In this document: piece after piece, positions 18,260-26,824 of the stretch
Numbering within the stretch: the stretch's first letter is position 1
Layout: every line of letters begins with the position of its first letter
Source of the DNA: Streptomyces bottropensis ATCC 25435
GTDB taxonomy: Bacteria; Actinomycetota; Actinomycetes; Streptomycetales; Streptomycetaceae
Length of the DNA: 64,000 nt
Direction of reading: 5' to 3'
Assembly: GCF_000383595.1 (NCBI RefSeq)
Contig: NZ_KB911581.1
Coordinates: 62,001 to 126,000, forward strand
Made by a program: the position numbers and the translations under genes
The notes under the pieces: model-generated
The model's input: the letters and a program-made list of their open reading frames with translations, nothing else
The model's database searches: none
Told to the model about the DNA's origin: nothing

Positions 18260-18694
18260 ATGCCCTCGTACACCCTCATCTGCCCACCCGTCGAAACCTC
18301 CCCCCACATCGCCCGCGATTTCGTCGCCACCGTCCTGCACGCGCTGCACCTGGACCGCACCCTCGTCGACGACGCGGTCCTCTGCGCCTCCGAACTCGTC
18401 ACCAACGCCTGCGTGCACGCCAAGGGCGGTGACGGCACCGTGCTGTGGCTGGACGTGCAGGAGGGGCGGCTGCGGGTGGTGGTGTACGACGGGGACGAGA
18501 ACCCGCCGGTCATAAGGGAACTGACGACTGAGACCTGGGAGCGGGGCGGCGGCCGGGGGCTGTATCTGGTCGACGCCCTCACCGAGGGCCGCTGGGGGCA
18601 CGGCCCGGACCTCCCGTACGGCGGCCCGACGCACCCGGTGGGCAAGGCGGTGTGGTTCGACCTGCCCGTACGGCGAAGGGCGCTGCCGTGTTGA
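18260..18694 (+). CDS. HATPase_c (anti-sigma-factor kinase-like) ATP-binding protein
   Basis: A 144-residue RsbW/SpoIIAB-like Bergerat-fold protein. Seen: the N-box ELVTNACVHA (about residues 45-54), the G1 box VYDGDENPP (about 75-83) and the G2-like RGGGRGLYLVDALTEG (about 95-110). Such proteins bind ATP and may act as anti-sigma factors or as the third component of XRE/DUF397 switches. It is divergent from that pair across the palindrome and is the first gene of a tight run reaching the DUF262/ATPase genes. Confidence 0.87.
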   Translation: MPSYTLICPPVETSPHIARDFVATVLHALHLDRTLVDDAVLCASELVTNACVHAKGGDGTVLWLDVQEGRLRVVVYDGDENPPVIRELTTETWERGGGRGLYLVDALTEGRWGHGPDLPYGGPTHPVGKAVWFDLPVRRRALPC

Positions 18695-18945
18695 CCGACG
18701 AGCCGCGAACACCCGACAGCCGTCAGCGGCAACTCGAAGCGGCGGCCGTTGTCCTGGACCTCGCGCGGCCGATGGTCGACGACGGCGCGTGCCTCACCGC
18801 CGACCAACTGCGCTGGATCGCCGGCCGCCTGGTCGCGTCCCTGGCGGACGTGCTCAGGATCGCCGCCGGTCGGTGCGATCTCCCGCCTGAACCGGGTGGA
18901 GGAGGTGGGTACGACACCTCCCCCCACTCGATCACCCGCCCCTAG
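18688..18945 (+). CDS. Small protein of unknown function
   Basis: About 85 residues, starting at GTG 18688 or TTG 18691, overlapping the HATPase stop. It is predicted mostly helical (RQLEAAAVVLDLARPMVDDGACLT, ADQLRWIAGRLVASLADVL) with a flexible Gly/Pro tail. No known domain. Its overlap with the preceding gene and the 10-bp gap to the DUF262 gene put it in the same transcript, where it could be an accessory subunit. The overlap and consistent codon bias are the only support that it is real. Confidence 0.55.
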   Translation: MLTDEPRTPDSRQRQLEAAAVVLDLARPMVDDGACLTADQLRWIAGRLVASLADVLRIAAGRCDLPPEPGGGGGYDTSPHSITRP

Positions 18946-18955
18946 GATGACCGGC

Positions 18956-20125
18956 ATGGCTATGGACGGCGCGCAGACGACCCCTGACGTGGTGGAGGAC
19001 GTGTTCGAGGGACACGCCACTGACATCGAGGTCGAGGACCCCGGTGAGGAGACCGAGCGGATCCAACGGCCGTGGAACCCCGACCAGATCCGGGTGAACA
19101 CCAGCCAGTTCTCCCTGCGCAACATCCTCGACCAGATCGACGAGGGCTCCATCGAACTCGCGCCGGACTTCCAGCGTCTCCAGGTCTGGCGCGCCGACCA
19201 GAAGTCCCTGCTCGTCGAGTCCCTGCTGCTCCAGATCCCGCTGCCCGCCTTCTACTTCGCAGAGGACGCGGACGGGTCGTTCCGGGTCGTCGACGGACTT
19301 CAGCGGCTCTCCACGCTGCACGCGTTCGTCCGGGGCGGCGAGAACGGCTTCGCCCTCGGGAAGCTGGAGCATCTGAACGATCTGAAGGACTTGCGCTTCA
19401 CCGATCTCCCCGTGCCGTTCCAGCGGCGGATCAACAACACCCAGCTGATCGTCAACGTGATCGACCCGACGACACCGCGCGGAGTGACGTACGAGATCTT
19501 CAAGCGGATCAACACCGGCGGGACTCCGCTGAACGCGCAGGAGATCCGACACTGCATGAGCAGCCCGCGCAGCAGGGACATCCTGCATCGGATGACCCAC
19601 ACGGACGCCTTCGCCAAGGCCACCGGGGGTCGCCTGACCAACCACATCCGGATGAACGACCGGGAGATGGCCCTGCGGTTCGCCGCGTTCTGGCTGAAGG
19701 ACATCGAGGCCTACCAGGAGCGGCCCATGATGGAGCTGTTCCTGATGGACGCCACCGAGATGCTCGACGATCCGAAGCAGGTCCCTGACGAGCGGGTGGC
19801 GGCGCTGGAGGCTGCCTTCGACCGGGCGATGACCCACGCGTACCTCGTCTTCGGGGAGCACGCCTTTCGCAAGTGGCCGAAGGGCGATGACTACCGTCGT
19901 CCGATCAACCGAGCCATGTTTGAGAGCTGGTCGCTCGCCCTTGCCGATCCCGACCACACCACCGCCGATCTGCGAGCGCGCAGGAAGGCGATCGTGCGGG
20001 CCGCGCGGGAGCGGATGACCACGGACGTCACCTACCTCAACGCCATCACCTCCTCCACCACCGACCGTCATCGCGTCGACTACCGCTTCAAGGCCGCCGT
20101 CGCGGACGCCGGAGCCGGCCGGTGA
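18956..20125 (+). CDS. DUF262 (GmrSD-N/ParB-like) protein, first member of a putative three-gene system
   Basis: A 389-residue protein with a full DUF262 domain (about residues 50-230). It carries APDFQRLQVWRADQKSLLVE (69-88), the IPLPAFYF strand, the hallmark DGLQRLSTL (113-121, usually DGQQR; the second residue of the QQ pair is kept) and FKRINTGGTPLNAQEIR (182-198). In GmrSD type IV restriction enzymes this fold is nucleotide-hydrolysing and partners a nuclease domain. Here no HNH/DUF1524 domain follows; the C-terminus is helical and unknown. Start ATG 18956 has AGGA at 8 nt; ATG 18947 is an alternative. It overlaps the ATPase gene by 4 bp. Confidence 0.88.
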   Translation: MAMDGAQTTPDVVEDVFEGHATDIEVEDPGEETERIQRPWNPDQIRVNTSQFSLRNILDQIDEGSIELAPDFQRLQVWRADQKSLLVESLLLQIPLPAFYFAEDADGSFRVVDGLQRLSTLHAFVRGGENGFALGKLEHLNDLKDLRFTDLPVPFQRRINNTQLIVNVIDPTTPRGVTYEIFKRINTGGTPLNAQEIRHCMSSPRSRDILHRMTHTDAFAKATGGRLTNHIRMNDREMALRFAAFWLKDIEAYQERPMMELFLMDATEMLDDPKQVPDERVAALEAAFDRAMTHAYLVFGEHAFRKWPKGDDYRRPINRAMFESWSLALADPDHTTADLRARRKAIVRAARERMTTDVTYLNAITSSTTDRHRVDYRFKAAVADAGAGR

Positions 20126-21252
20126 TCACTTCCCTGGAGATCCGCGGCTTCAAGCGGTTCGAGTCGGAGTCGTTCGAACTGCGCCCCCTGACCGTCCTGA
20201 CCGGGGTCAACGGCGGTGGCAAGAGCACCATGCTCCAGTCCCTGCTGCTGGCGCGGCTGGCCGAGACGGCGCGCGGCGTGGCGGGCGACGCCGTGCGGCT
20301 GAACGGTCCGCTGCGGCTGGCCCTCGGTGAGGCCCGGGACGTGCTGAACTGGGCGACCGACGCACGCGAGATCACCGTACGGCTGGGCGGCCCGAACGGT
20401 GAGCAATGGGTGTACGTCCTCGGCCTGCCCGACTCGGAACAGGCACTGCACCTGAACGCGCTGCGGCTGCCGGTGCAGTCCGTGCCCGGCATCGGGCGGG
20501 ATGTCGTCGACCCCGCGTTCACGTATCTGTGCGCTGAGCGTCTTGGACCACGCGACACGCTGTCGGTGTCCGCCGAGGAACCTGACCGGATCGGGGTGGG
20601 GGTGCAAGGTGAGTTCACCGCACAGGTGCTGGCACTGCGCGAGTCCCGTGCGGTCAGCCACCGCGGCCCCCGCGGGGAGGTCCGAGGCTCGCTGCACCAC
20701 CCGGACGCTGCCGGTCCGCAACTCCGCCTCCAGACCGAGGCCTGGGCCTCGGAGATCATCCGCCCTCTGCAGATCACCGCACGGGTGGCCGTGGGCATCT
20801 TGGCCGGGACGATCCGCTTCAGCGAGCCCGGCCTGAGCGGTGAGGAGATCCGCCCCGTCAACACCGGCTTCGGTGTTTCCTACGCCCTTCCCGTCATCGT
20901 CGCCGGTCTGCTCACCGAGCCGGGCGACCTGTTGATCGTCGAGAACCCCGAGGCCCATCTGCATCCGGCGGGGCAGTCCCGGCTCGGCCGCTTCCTCGCG
21001 CGCGTGGCGGGCAGCGGAGTACAGGTCCTGGTCGAGACGCACAGCGACCACGTCCTCAACGGAGCCCGACTCGCCGTCGCCCAGGACGGCTCCCTCCCGG
21101 CGCAGGACATGATCACGCACTACTTCGACCACGACCGGACCCTGCCCATCGACATCAACGACAAGGGCGAACTCAGCCATTGGCCGAGTGGCTTCTTCGA
21201 CCAGATCGAGACCGACCTGGGGAGGCTGGCCCGTGCCGGACGCAGCAGGTGA
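20122..21252 (+). CDS. AAA15/OLD-like ATPase with C-terminal DUF3696
   Basis: A 376-residue SMC/ABC-type ATPase. Walker A GVNGGGKST (28-36), an ABC-signature-like NTGFGVSYALP segment, Walker B LLIVENPEAHLHP (271-283) with catalytic Glu, and H-loop VETHSDHVLNG. The C-terminal DUF3696 element reads IDINDKGELSHWPSGFFDQI. Such ATPases are the motor/sensor subunits of several anti-phage systems (Gabija, PARIS, Septu are known AAA15/OLD-like examples). No TOPRIM domain follows Walker B, so it needs a partner effector. GTG start overlaps the DUF262 stop by 4 bp; its 3' end overlaps the next gene by 20 bp. Confidence 0.9.
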   Translation: MITSLEIRGFKRFESESFELRPLTVLTGVNGGGKSTMLQSLLLARLAETARGVAGDAVRLNGPLRLALGEARDVLNWATDAREITVRLGGPNGEQWVYVLGLPDSEQALHLNALRLPVQSVPGIGRDVVDPAFTYLCAERLGPRDTLSVSAEEPDRIGVGVQGEFTAQVLALRESRAVSHRGPRGEVRGSLHHPDAAGPQLRLQTEAWASEIIRPLQITARVAVGILAGTIRFSEPGLSGEEIRPVNTGFGVSYALPVIVAGLLTEPGDLLIVENPEAHLHPAGQSRLGRFLARVAGSGVQVLVETHSDHVLNGARLAVAQDGSLPAQDMITHYFDHDRTLPIDINDKGELSHWPSGFFDQIETDLGRLARAGRSR

Positions 21253-22219
21253 TGGCGACGACTACCGCGTGGTCGTCGGCGAGGAGTCCTTCGACTGGCG
21301 GGAGCTGGCGGACGCCGATCTGCCCGAGGCCCTCGGCATGCTCGCGAAGTTATTGGAGCCCCTGGCCGACGGCCGCAAAGCGGCGTTCATGAACGCCGCG
21401 TACGACGTGGAGTGCCGGCCCTCGGTCTCGCTGATCGACGCCCTGTACTCGCCCGACGGCGGGCTGCCCCGTGACGTGCGGGCCCGCCTGCAGACGCTGC
21501 TGGGCAAGTGCAAGCGCCTGGATCCCGACGAGGCGGACCTGCCCCAGCCCGTCCGGGTGGCCGACGGACCCTGGCGCGAGCCGTCCTGGGGCACCGCACA
21601 CGCCCTGGCCAGAGCGGCGGAAGGCCGCGCGATGTCCTGTCTCCTGGCGCCGTACGCCGAGGAACCCGACTGGCCGTCCGGATGGGTCACCTTCACCCGG
21701 ACGACGGAGACGGGCCAGGACGAGGTGAAGGCACACGTCCTGCGCTCACCGAAGGACGCGCCGGACTTCTGGCGAGGCGTGTTCACCCACGAACCCGTTT
21801 CGGCCGAGCACTTCTTCACCCTCACCGAGGACGCCTTTCCCCGGCTGCTCTTCGCGGAGACTCTGCGTCTGCACCACTTCAAGGGCTCCTACGCCGAGGT
21901 CCTGCCCTGGCTGGTGAAGCTGCTCGGTGCGCTCAACGACCACTTCGCCCGGACCCTGGCCGACTGTTGCGGCGACCAGAACCAGGTCATGGCCAGATTC
22001 TCCGCCCTGGGCCTGGACATCTCCCCCGAGAGCTCGAACACGAAGAAGAACGCGAAGGCGTGGGAGCAGCGCAAGGTGGTCCACGGCGACGCCGTCTACC
22101 GCTGCGAGTGGCACGGCAAGCGCCTGTGGGACCGCGACCGGGTGCACTTCTCCCTGCCGCTCGCCGAGCAGGACGACCGCGTGCTCATCGGGATCTTCGT
22201 GGAGCATCTGGCGACCTGA
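21233..22219 (+). CDS. Unknown third protein of the DUF262-ATPase cassette, with TTA codon
   Basis: A 328-residue protein from GTG 21233 (GGGGAGG upstream). I recognise no catalytic domain. The N-terminal third is acidic and helical. The centre has FTHEPVSAEHFFTLTEDAFP and LLFAETLRLHHFKGSYAEVL. The C-terminus (about 290-328) has a compact beta-rich pattern YRCEWHGKRLWDRDRVHFS ... VLIGIFVEHL, which recalls RelE/ParE-type folds by eye only. Codon 40 (21350-21352) is TTA, the rare leucine codon read by the bldA tRNA, so translation should be developmentally limited. It is the likely effector of the cassette. It ends 9 bp from the convergent next gene. Confidence 0.82.
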   Translation: MPDAAGDGDDYRVVVGEESFDWRELADADLPEALGMLAKLLEPLADGRKAAFMNAAYDVECRPSVSLIDALYSPDGGLPRDVRARLQTLLGKCKRLDPDEADLPQPVRVADGPWREPSWGTAHALARAAEGRAMSCLLAPYAEEPDWPSGWVTFTRTTETGQDEVKAHVLRSPKDAPDFWRGVFTHEPVSAEHFFTLTEDAFPRLLFAETLRLHHFKGSYAEVLPWLVKLLGALNDHFARTLADCCGDQNQVMARFSALGLDISPESSNTKKNAKAWEQRKVVHGDAVYRCEWHGKRLWDRDRVHFSLPLAEQDDRVLIGIFVEHLAT

Positions 22220-22228
22220 CGAGTCGTC

Positions 22229-22720
22229 TCAGTCGTCCCGCTCCTTCTCCGCCAGGTTGATCACGCACACCGTGACGGCGATGAGCAGCGCCGGGTCCGC
22301 GTCGTCGCGTACGACGTCGAGGCCGTAGGTCTCGCGGACCCGCAGCCATCTGCGGGAGATGTGGGCGAGGAGTTCGCCGTCGTACTCGACCACGAACTCA
22401 CGGTCGAGGATCTTGCCGCTGACGTCGAGTTCGGTGCCGTCCGCCAGGGAGACGCGGTAGTGGTTGCGCAGCAGGGACAGGCGTTTGCGGCGGACGGTGG
22501 CGAGGGGCTCGCCGTCCCGTTCGACGACCATGGTGTCGCGCACGGCGAACATCTTGCGGCGGATGTCGATCAGCACCCGGCCCTGGGTGTCCTTCAGCTC
22601 GAAGGTGTCCCGCAGCCGCATGGCCTTGCCGTCGACGAGGAAGGCCTTCCGGCCGTGCTCGTCCTCGATCCAGTAGTCGTCACCGATGCCGAGGAGCCGG
22701 TCGCGTACGAGGAATCTCAT
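22229..22720 (-). CDS. LURP-one-related (tubby-like) family protein
   Basis: A 163-residue protein with the LOR/tubby-like beta-barrel pattern: MRFLVRDRLLGIGDDYWIED, EHGRKAFLVDGKAMRLRDTF, DIRRKMFAVRDTM and DREFVVEYDGELLAHISRRW, ending with a hydrophobic helix (PALLIAVTVCVINLAE). The fold resembles phospholipid-scramblase/tubby domains; bacterial function is unknown. It starts at ATG 22720 with a weak site. Convergent with the DUF262 cassette. Confidence 0.85.
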   Translation of the reverse strand: MRFLVRDRLLGIGDDYWIEDEHGRKAFLVDGKAMRLRDTFELKDTQGRVLIDIRRKMFAVRDTMVVERDGEPLATVRRKRLSLLRNHYRVSLADGTELDVSGKILDREFVVEYDGELLAHISRRWLRVRETYGLDVVRDDADPALLIAVTVCVINLAEKERDD

Positions 22721-22962
22721 GCCTACAGGCGTTCCCCGTGACCCGACCCGAAACGTCCTGTATAGGCCGAAGGGACGAGGCCGGCCCCGTTTCCGGGGCG
22801 GGCGCGCACGGAGGTCCGCGCCGGAACGTGGGGCCTCGGCCGCAGGCGGGCCCAGCCCTTCGGCCGGGGGCGGCCCGGTCCGGCTCACGGGGAGCGGGAC
22901 CGGGCCGGCCGCCGCCGGGGCCGACGGGTCGGACGGGAGTTGTGGTGACGGAGCCGGCCGTT

Positions 22963-23196
22963 CTAGTAGCCCTGGTAGCCGCCCCGCTGCCGGTCGTCGT
23001 CGACCACCGGGGTCGTGGGCGGTACCACCACCCGCCTGCGCCTGGCGATGCTGCTGAAGGTGGCGACACCTATCAGTCCGACGATCATGAAGATGATGCC
23101 GACCAGGTCGAGGTTGACCCCCTGCATGTCCCAGTCGGTGGCGAACGTGAGGATGGCCCCCACGGCGATCAGGATGATGCACCCGCCCAGGCCCAT
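22963..23196 (-). CDS. DUF6458-like small membrane protein
   Basis: A 77-residue protein with two transmembrane helices (about 3-22 and 31-48) separated by DMQGVNLDLVG, then a basic IARRRRVVV segment and a polar Tyr/Gly/Asp tail ending GGYQGY. The layout matches the actinobacterial DUF6458 family, of unknown function. The 242-bp gap between it and the LURP-one gene shows no further gene. Confidence 0.8.
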   Translation of the reverse strand: MGLGGCIILIAVGAILTFATDWDMQGVNLDLVGIIFMIVGLIGVATFSSIARRRRVVVPPTTPVVDDDRQRGGYQGY

Positions 23197-23316
23197 GAGT
23201 GTTCCCTCCAGTGTCCGGTTGGGTCGGCCGGTCGTTCCGGTCGTTCGGTCCTACCGGTCGACATCGGGTACCCGGACCGGCCGCTCCGTAACAGCCGTTG
23301 CGGGCCTGACTGGTGC

Positions 23317-24615
23317 TCAGCCCTCCAGGAAGGCCGCCAGAGCGTTCGCCAGGAGGTAGGGGTCCTTCGCGCCGCACAGCTCACGGACGCTGTGCATCGA
23401 GAGGATGGCGACGCCGATGTCGACGGTGCGGATGCCGTGGCGGGCGGCCGTGATGGGGCCGATGGTGGTGCCGCAGGGCATGGAGTTGTTGGAGACGAAC
23501 GTCTGGAACGGCACACCGGCCTTCTCGCAGGCGGCGGCGAAGACGGCGCGCCCCGAACCGTCGGTGGCGTAGCGGTTGTTGACGTTGACCTTCAGGATCG
23601 GGCCGGCGTCCGCGCGGGGGTGGTGCGTCGGGTCGTGGCGCTCCGCGTAGTTGGGGTGCACGGCGTGCCCGGTGTCGGAGGAGAGACAGACCGTGCCGGC
23701 GAAGGCGCGCGCCCGGTCCTCGTAGGAGCCGCCGCGGGCGAAGACCGAGCGCTCCAGCACTCCGCCGAGCAGCGGGCCGTCCGCGCCGGTGTCGGACTGG
23801 GAGCCGTTCTCCTCGTGGTCGAAGGCGGCGAGCACGGGGATGTACGGGAGGCCGTCGGCGGCACCGGCGACCGAGACGAGCGCGGCCGTACCGGCGTGCA
23901 CGGAGAGGAGGTTGTCCATGCGGGGACCGGCGAGCAGGTCGTTGTCGCGGCCCAGGTACGCGGGAGGCTCGACGGAGTGGGTCATCAGGTCCCAGCCGGT
24001 GACCTCGCTGGCGGGGATGCCCGCCTCCTCCTCCAGGAAGGCGATCAGGTCGCCGTCGCGGACGTCGTCGCCGAGGCCCCAGACGGGCTGGAGGTGACGC
24101 TGCTTGTCGAGCTTCAGTCCGTCGGAGGTGACGTTGCGGTCGAGGTGGATGGCCAGTTGAGGGACGCGGAGAAGGGGTCTGTCGACGTTGACGAGGCGGG
24201 TGGTGCCGTCACGCAGGGAGAGCCGGCCGGCGAGGCCGAGGTCGCGGTCGAGCCAGGAGTTGAGCAGCGGGCCGCCGTAGATCTCCACGGCGATCTGGCG
24301 CCAGCCGTGCGCGCCGCTGTCGGGGCGGGGTTTGACCCGGAGGTTGGGAGAGTCGGTGTGGGCGCCGATGATGCGGAACGGGGTGTGGGCGTCGGCGCCC
24401 TCCGGCACGTACCAGGCGATGATCGCGCCGCCGCGCAGGACGAACTTCCCGCCCAGCGAGCCGTCCCACGCGTCGGTCTCCGAGACCTGCCGGAAGCCGG
24501 CCTTCTCCAGCCGCTCCGCGGCGCTCGCGACCGCGTGGTACGGGGTCGGGCTGCTCGCCAGGAAGGTCATGAGGTCGTCGGTGTGGCCGCGATCGAAGCG
24601 TGGGGGTGTGCGCAT
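23317..24615 (-). CDS. apeB: M18-family aminopeptidase
   Basis: A 432-residue M18 (aspartyl/lysyl-type) metallo-aminopeptidase, a cytoplasmic dodecameric enzyme in the family. Zinc-site segments are visible: IIGAHTDSPNLRVKP (His, N-terminal third), PRMDNLLSVHAG, FDHEENGSQSDTGADG (Asp, two Glu), SSDTGHAVHPNY, and the late VDIGVAILSMHSVRE (His). Length is normal. Start ATG 24615 with AAGG 8 nt upstream; an in-frame GTG three codons earlier is possible. It is separated from the upstream acyl-CoA dehydrogenase by a terminator, so it has its own promoter. Confidence 0.92.
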   Translation of the reverse strand: MRTPPRFDRGHTDDLMTFLASSPTPYHAVASAAERLEKAGFRQVSETDAWDGSLGGKFVLRGGAIIAWYVPEGADAHTPFRIIGAHTDSPNLRVKPRPDSGAHGWRQIAVEIYGGPLLNSWLDRDLGLAGRLSLRDGTTRLVNVDRPLLRVPQLAIHLDRNVTSDGLKLDKQRHLQPVWGLGDDVRDGDLIAFLEEEAGIPASEVTGWDLMTHSVEPPAYLGRDNDLLAGPRMDNLLSVHAGTAALVSVAGAADGLPYIPVLAAFDHEENGSQSDTGADGPLLGGVLERSVFARGGSYEDRARAFAGTVCLSSDTGHAVHPNYAERHDPTHHPRADAGPILKVNVNNRYATDGSGRAVFAAACEKAGVPFQTFVSNNSMPCGTTIGPITAARHGIRTVDIGVAILSMHSVRELCGAKDPYLLANALAAFLEG

Positions 24616-24636
24616 GGGGTTCACCTTAACGACGTA

Positions 24637-24673
24637 CGAGGGCCCGCTCCCGGGGGATGGGAGCGGGCCCTCG
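24637..24673 (-). terminator. Hairpin terminator after acyl-CoA dehydrogenase gene
   Basis: A 15-bp perfect stem (24637-24651 with 24659-24673) and 7-nt loop lies between the stop of the minus-strand dehydrogenase and the aminopeptidase start. Confidence 0.85.
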
Positions 24674-24848
24674 TGGTGGGCGTGCGAAGGAGGGGCGCCG
24701 GACGGACGGGCAGGGTCCGTCCGGCGCCACGACCGGGTGCGGCCGGGATGCGGCCGTGAGCCACGCGCGGGACACGCCCGCGATCGCACCTGCGATCACG
24801 TCCGGGGTGAGGCGGGACGCGACAGCGGGTGGAGCCGGCCGGAGTCGC

Positions 24849-26675
24849 CTAGAACGCCGCCTCGTCCAGCTCCATCAGATCCAGCTCGACACCCTCGGCG
24901 ATCTTGCGGGCGAGGGTGACGCCCGGGAGGACGTCGGCCGCGAAGAACTTCGCCGCCGCGATCTTGCCGGTGTAGAAGGCCTTGTCCCTGGCGGAGGCCG
25001 TCTCCAGCTTCTCGGCGGCGACGGCCGCGCCCCGCAGGAGGAGGTAGCCGACGACCACGTCACCGGAGGCGAGGAGCAGGCGGGTGGTGTTGAGGCCCAC
25101 CTTGTAGATGTTCTTGACGTCCTGCTCGGTGGCGGCGAGGTCGGTGAGGAGCAGGCCGACGATGGCCTCCAGCTCCACGGCGGCCTTGGCCAGGTGCTCG
25201 CGGGCGCCGGACAGCTGCTCGCCGCCCTCGCCGAGCGCCAGGAACTTCTTGATCTCCTCGGCGAGGGTGTTCAGCGCGGCGCCCTGGTTGCGGACGATCT
25301 TCCGGAAGAAGAAGTCCTGGCCCTGGATCGCGGTGGTGCCCTCGTACAGGGTGTCGATCTTGGCGTCGCGGATGTACTGCTCGATCGGGTACTCCTGCAG
25401 GAAGCCGGAGCCGCCGAAGGTCTGCAGCGACTGGGCGAGCTGCTCGTAGCCCTTCTCGGAGCCGTAGCCCTTGACGATCGGCAGGAGCAGGTCGTTGAGG
25501 GCCTCCAGGGCGGAGGCGTCCTCGCCCGCCGCCTCCTTGACCTGGATCTCGTCCTGGATGGAGGCGGTGTAGAGGACGAGGGCGCGCATGCCCTCCGCGT
25601 ACGCCTTCTGCGTCATCAGCGAGCGGCGGACGTCGGGGTGGTGCGTGATGGTGACCTTGGGGGCGGTCTTGTCCATGAAGTTCGCCAGGTCGGTGCCCTG
25701 GACGCGCTCCTTGGCGTACTCCAGCGCGTTGAGGTAGCCCGTCGACAGTGTGGAGATCGCCTTCGTGCCGACCATCATCCGCGCGAACTCGATGATGCGG
25801 AACATCTGGCGGATGCCGTCGTGCTTGTCGCCGATCAGCCAGCCCTTGGCCGGGTGACGGTCGCCGAAGGTCATCTCGCAGGTGTTGGAGGCCTTGAGGC
25901 CCATCTTGTGCTCGACGTTCGTCGCGTAGACGCCGTTGCGCTCGCCCAGTTCGCCGGTCTCGAAGTCGAAGAGGTACTTCGGGACAAGGAAGAGGGACAG
26001 GCCCTTGGTACCGGGGCCGTGGCCCTCGGGGCGCGCGAGGACGTAGTGGAGGATGTTCTCCTCCATGTCGTGCTCACCGGAGGTGATGAAGCGCTTCACG
26101 CCCTCGATGTGCCAGGAGCCGTCCTCCTGCTGGACCGCCTTGGTGCGCCCGGCGCCGACGTCCGAGCCGGCGTCCGGCTCGGTGAGCACCATGGTGGAGC
26201 CCCAGGTCCTGTCGACCGCGATCTGGGCGATCTTCTTCTGGACGTCGTTGCCCTCGTCGTAGAGGATGCCGGCGAAGGCCGGGCCGGAGGCGTACATCCA
26301 CACGGCCGGGTTCGAGCCGAGCACCAGCTCCGCGTAGGACCAGATCAGGGAGCGGGGGGCGGTGGTGCCGCCGATCTCCTCGGGCAGGCCGAGACGCCAG
26401 TACTCGGAGTCCATGAAGGCCTTGTAGCTGTTCTTGAAGGAGGCCGGTACCGGAGCGGTGTTGGTCTCCGGGTCGAAGACCGGCGGGTTGCGGTCGGCGT
26501 CCGTGAAGGACTCCGCCAGCTCGTTCTCCGCGAGACGGGCCAGCTCCTCCAGGATGCTCTTCGCGGTGTCCGTGTCCATCTCCGCGAACGGGCCGGTGCC
26601 GTACAGCTTGTCGCGCCCGAGCACCTCGAAGAGGTTGAACTCGATGTCGCGGAGATTCGACTTGTAGTGCCCCAT
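24849..26675 (-). CDS. Acyl-CoA dehydrogenase (FadE5-like, large type)
   Basis: A 608-residue flavoenzyme. Length and sequence match the large actinobacterial FadE5-like branch rather than the ~390-residue type. Seen: the FAD/substrate segment [19 protein letters not shown] (about residues 165-183), [13 protein letters not shown], the late [25 protein letters not shown], and the [19 protein letters not shown] segment that carries the conserved catalytic-glutamate region. A C-terminal helical extension (about 480-608) follows. It introduces the alpha-beta double bond in fatty acyl-CoA beta-oxidation. Upstream, 26763-26774 holds TACC-N4-GGTA. Closed by the terminator at 24637-24673. Confidence 0.92.
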   Translation of the reverse strand: MGHYKSNLRDIEFNLFEVLGRDKLYGTGPFAEMDTDTAKSILEELARLAENELAESFTDADRNPPVFDPETNTAPVPASFKNSYKAFMDSEYWRLGLPEEIGGTTAPRSLIWSYAELVLGSNPAVWMYASGPAFAGILYDEGNDVQKKIAQIAVDRTWGSTMVLTEPDAGSDVGAGRTKAVQQEDGSWHIEGVKRFITSGEHDMEENILHYVLARPEGHGPGTKGLSLFLVPKYLFDFETGELGERNGVYATNVEHKMGLKASNTCEMTFGDRHPAKGWLIGDKHDGIRQMFRIIEFARMMVGTKAISTLSTGYLNALEYAKERVQGTDLANFMDKTAPKVTITHHPDVRRSLMTQKAYAEGMRALVLYTASIQDEIQVKEAAGEDASALEALNDLLLPIVKGYGSEKGYEQLAQSLQTFGGSGFLQEYPIEQYIRDAKIDTLYEGTTAIQGQDFFFRKIVRNQGAALNTLAEEIKKFLALGEGGEQLSGAREHLAKAAVELEAIVGLLLTDLAATEQDVKNIYKVGLNTTRLLLASGDVVVGYLLLRGAAVAAEKLETASARDKAFYTGKIAAAKFFAADVLPGVTLARKIAEGVELDLMELDEAAF

Positions 26676-26762
26676 GGCGACGGCTCCGTAAGAGAGATCG
26701 GCGAGGCACTGGCTCCTCGCGCTAGTTCGCGTACCAACAAGTAGCTTCTATGTCGATGATGC

Positions 26763-26774
26763 TACCCATCGGTA
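26763..26774. promoter_or_regulatory. Possible operator upstream of acyl-CoA dehydrogenase
   Basis: A short inverted repeat TACC-CATC-GGTA in an AT-richer patch about 90 bp upstream of the dehydrogenase and about 50 bp upstream of the divergent SseB-like gene. The size fits a TetR/FadR-type half-site pair, but arms of only 4 bp are weak evidence. Confidence 0.25.
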
Positions 26775-26824
26775 ATAAGAAGCAACCCCGAGCACTCCAT
26801 CTGTGACTCGTTACGCTTTGCCGC

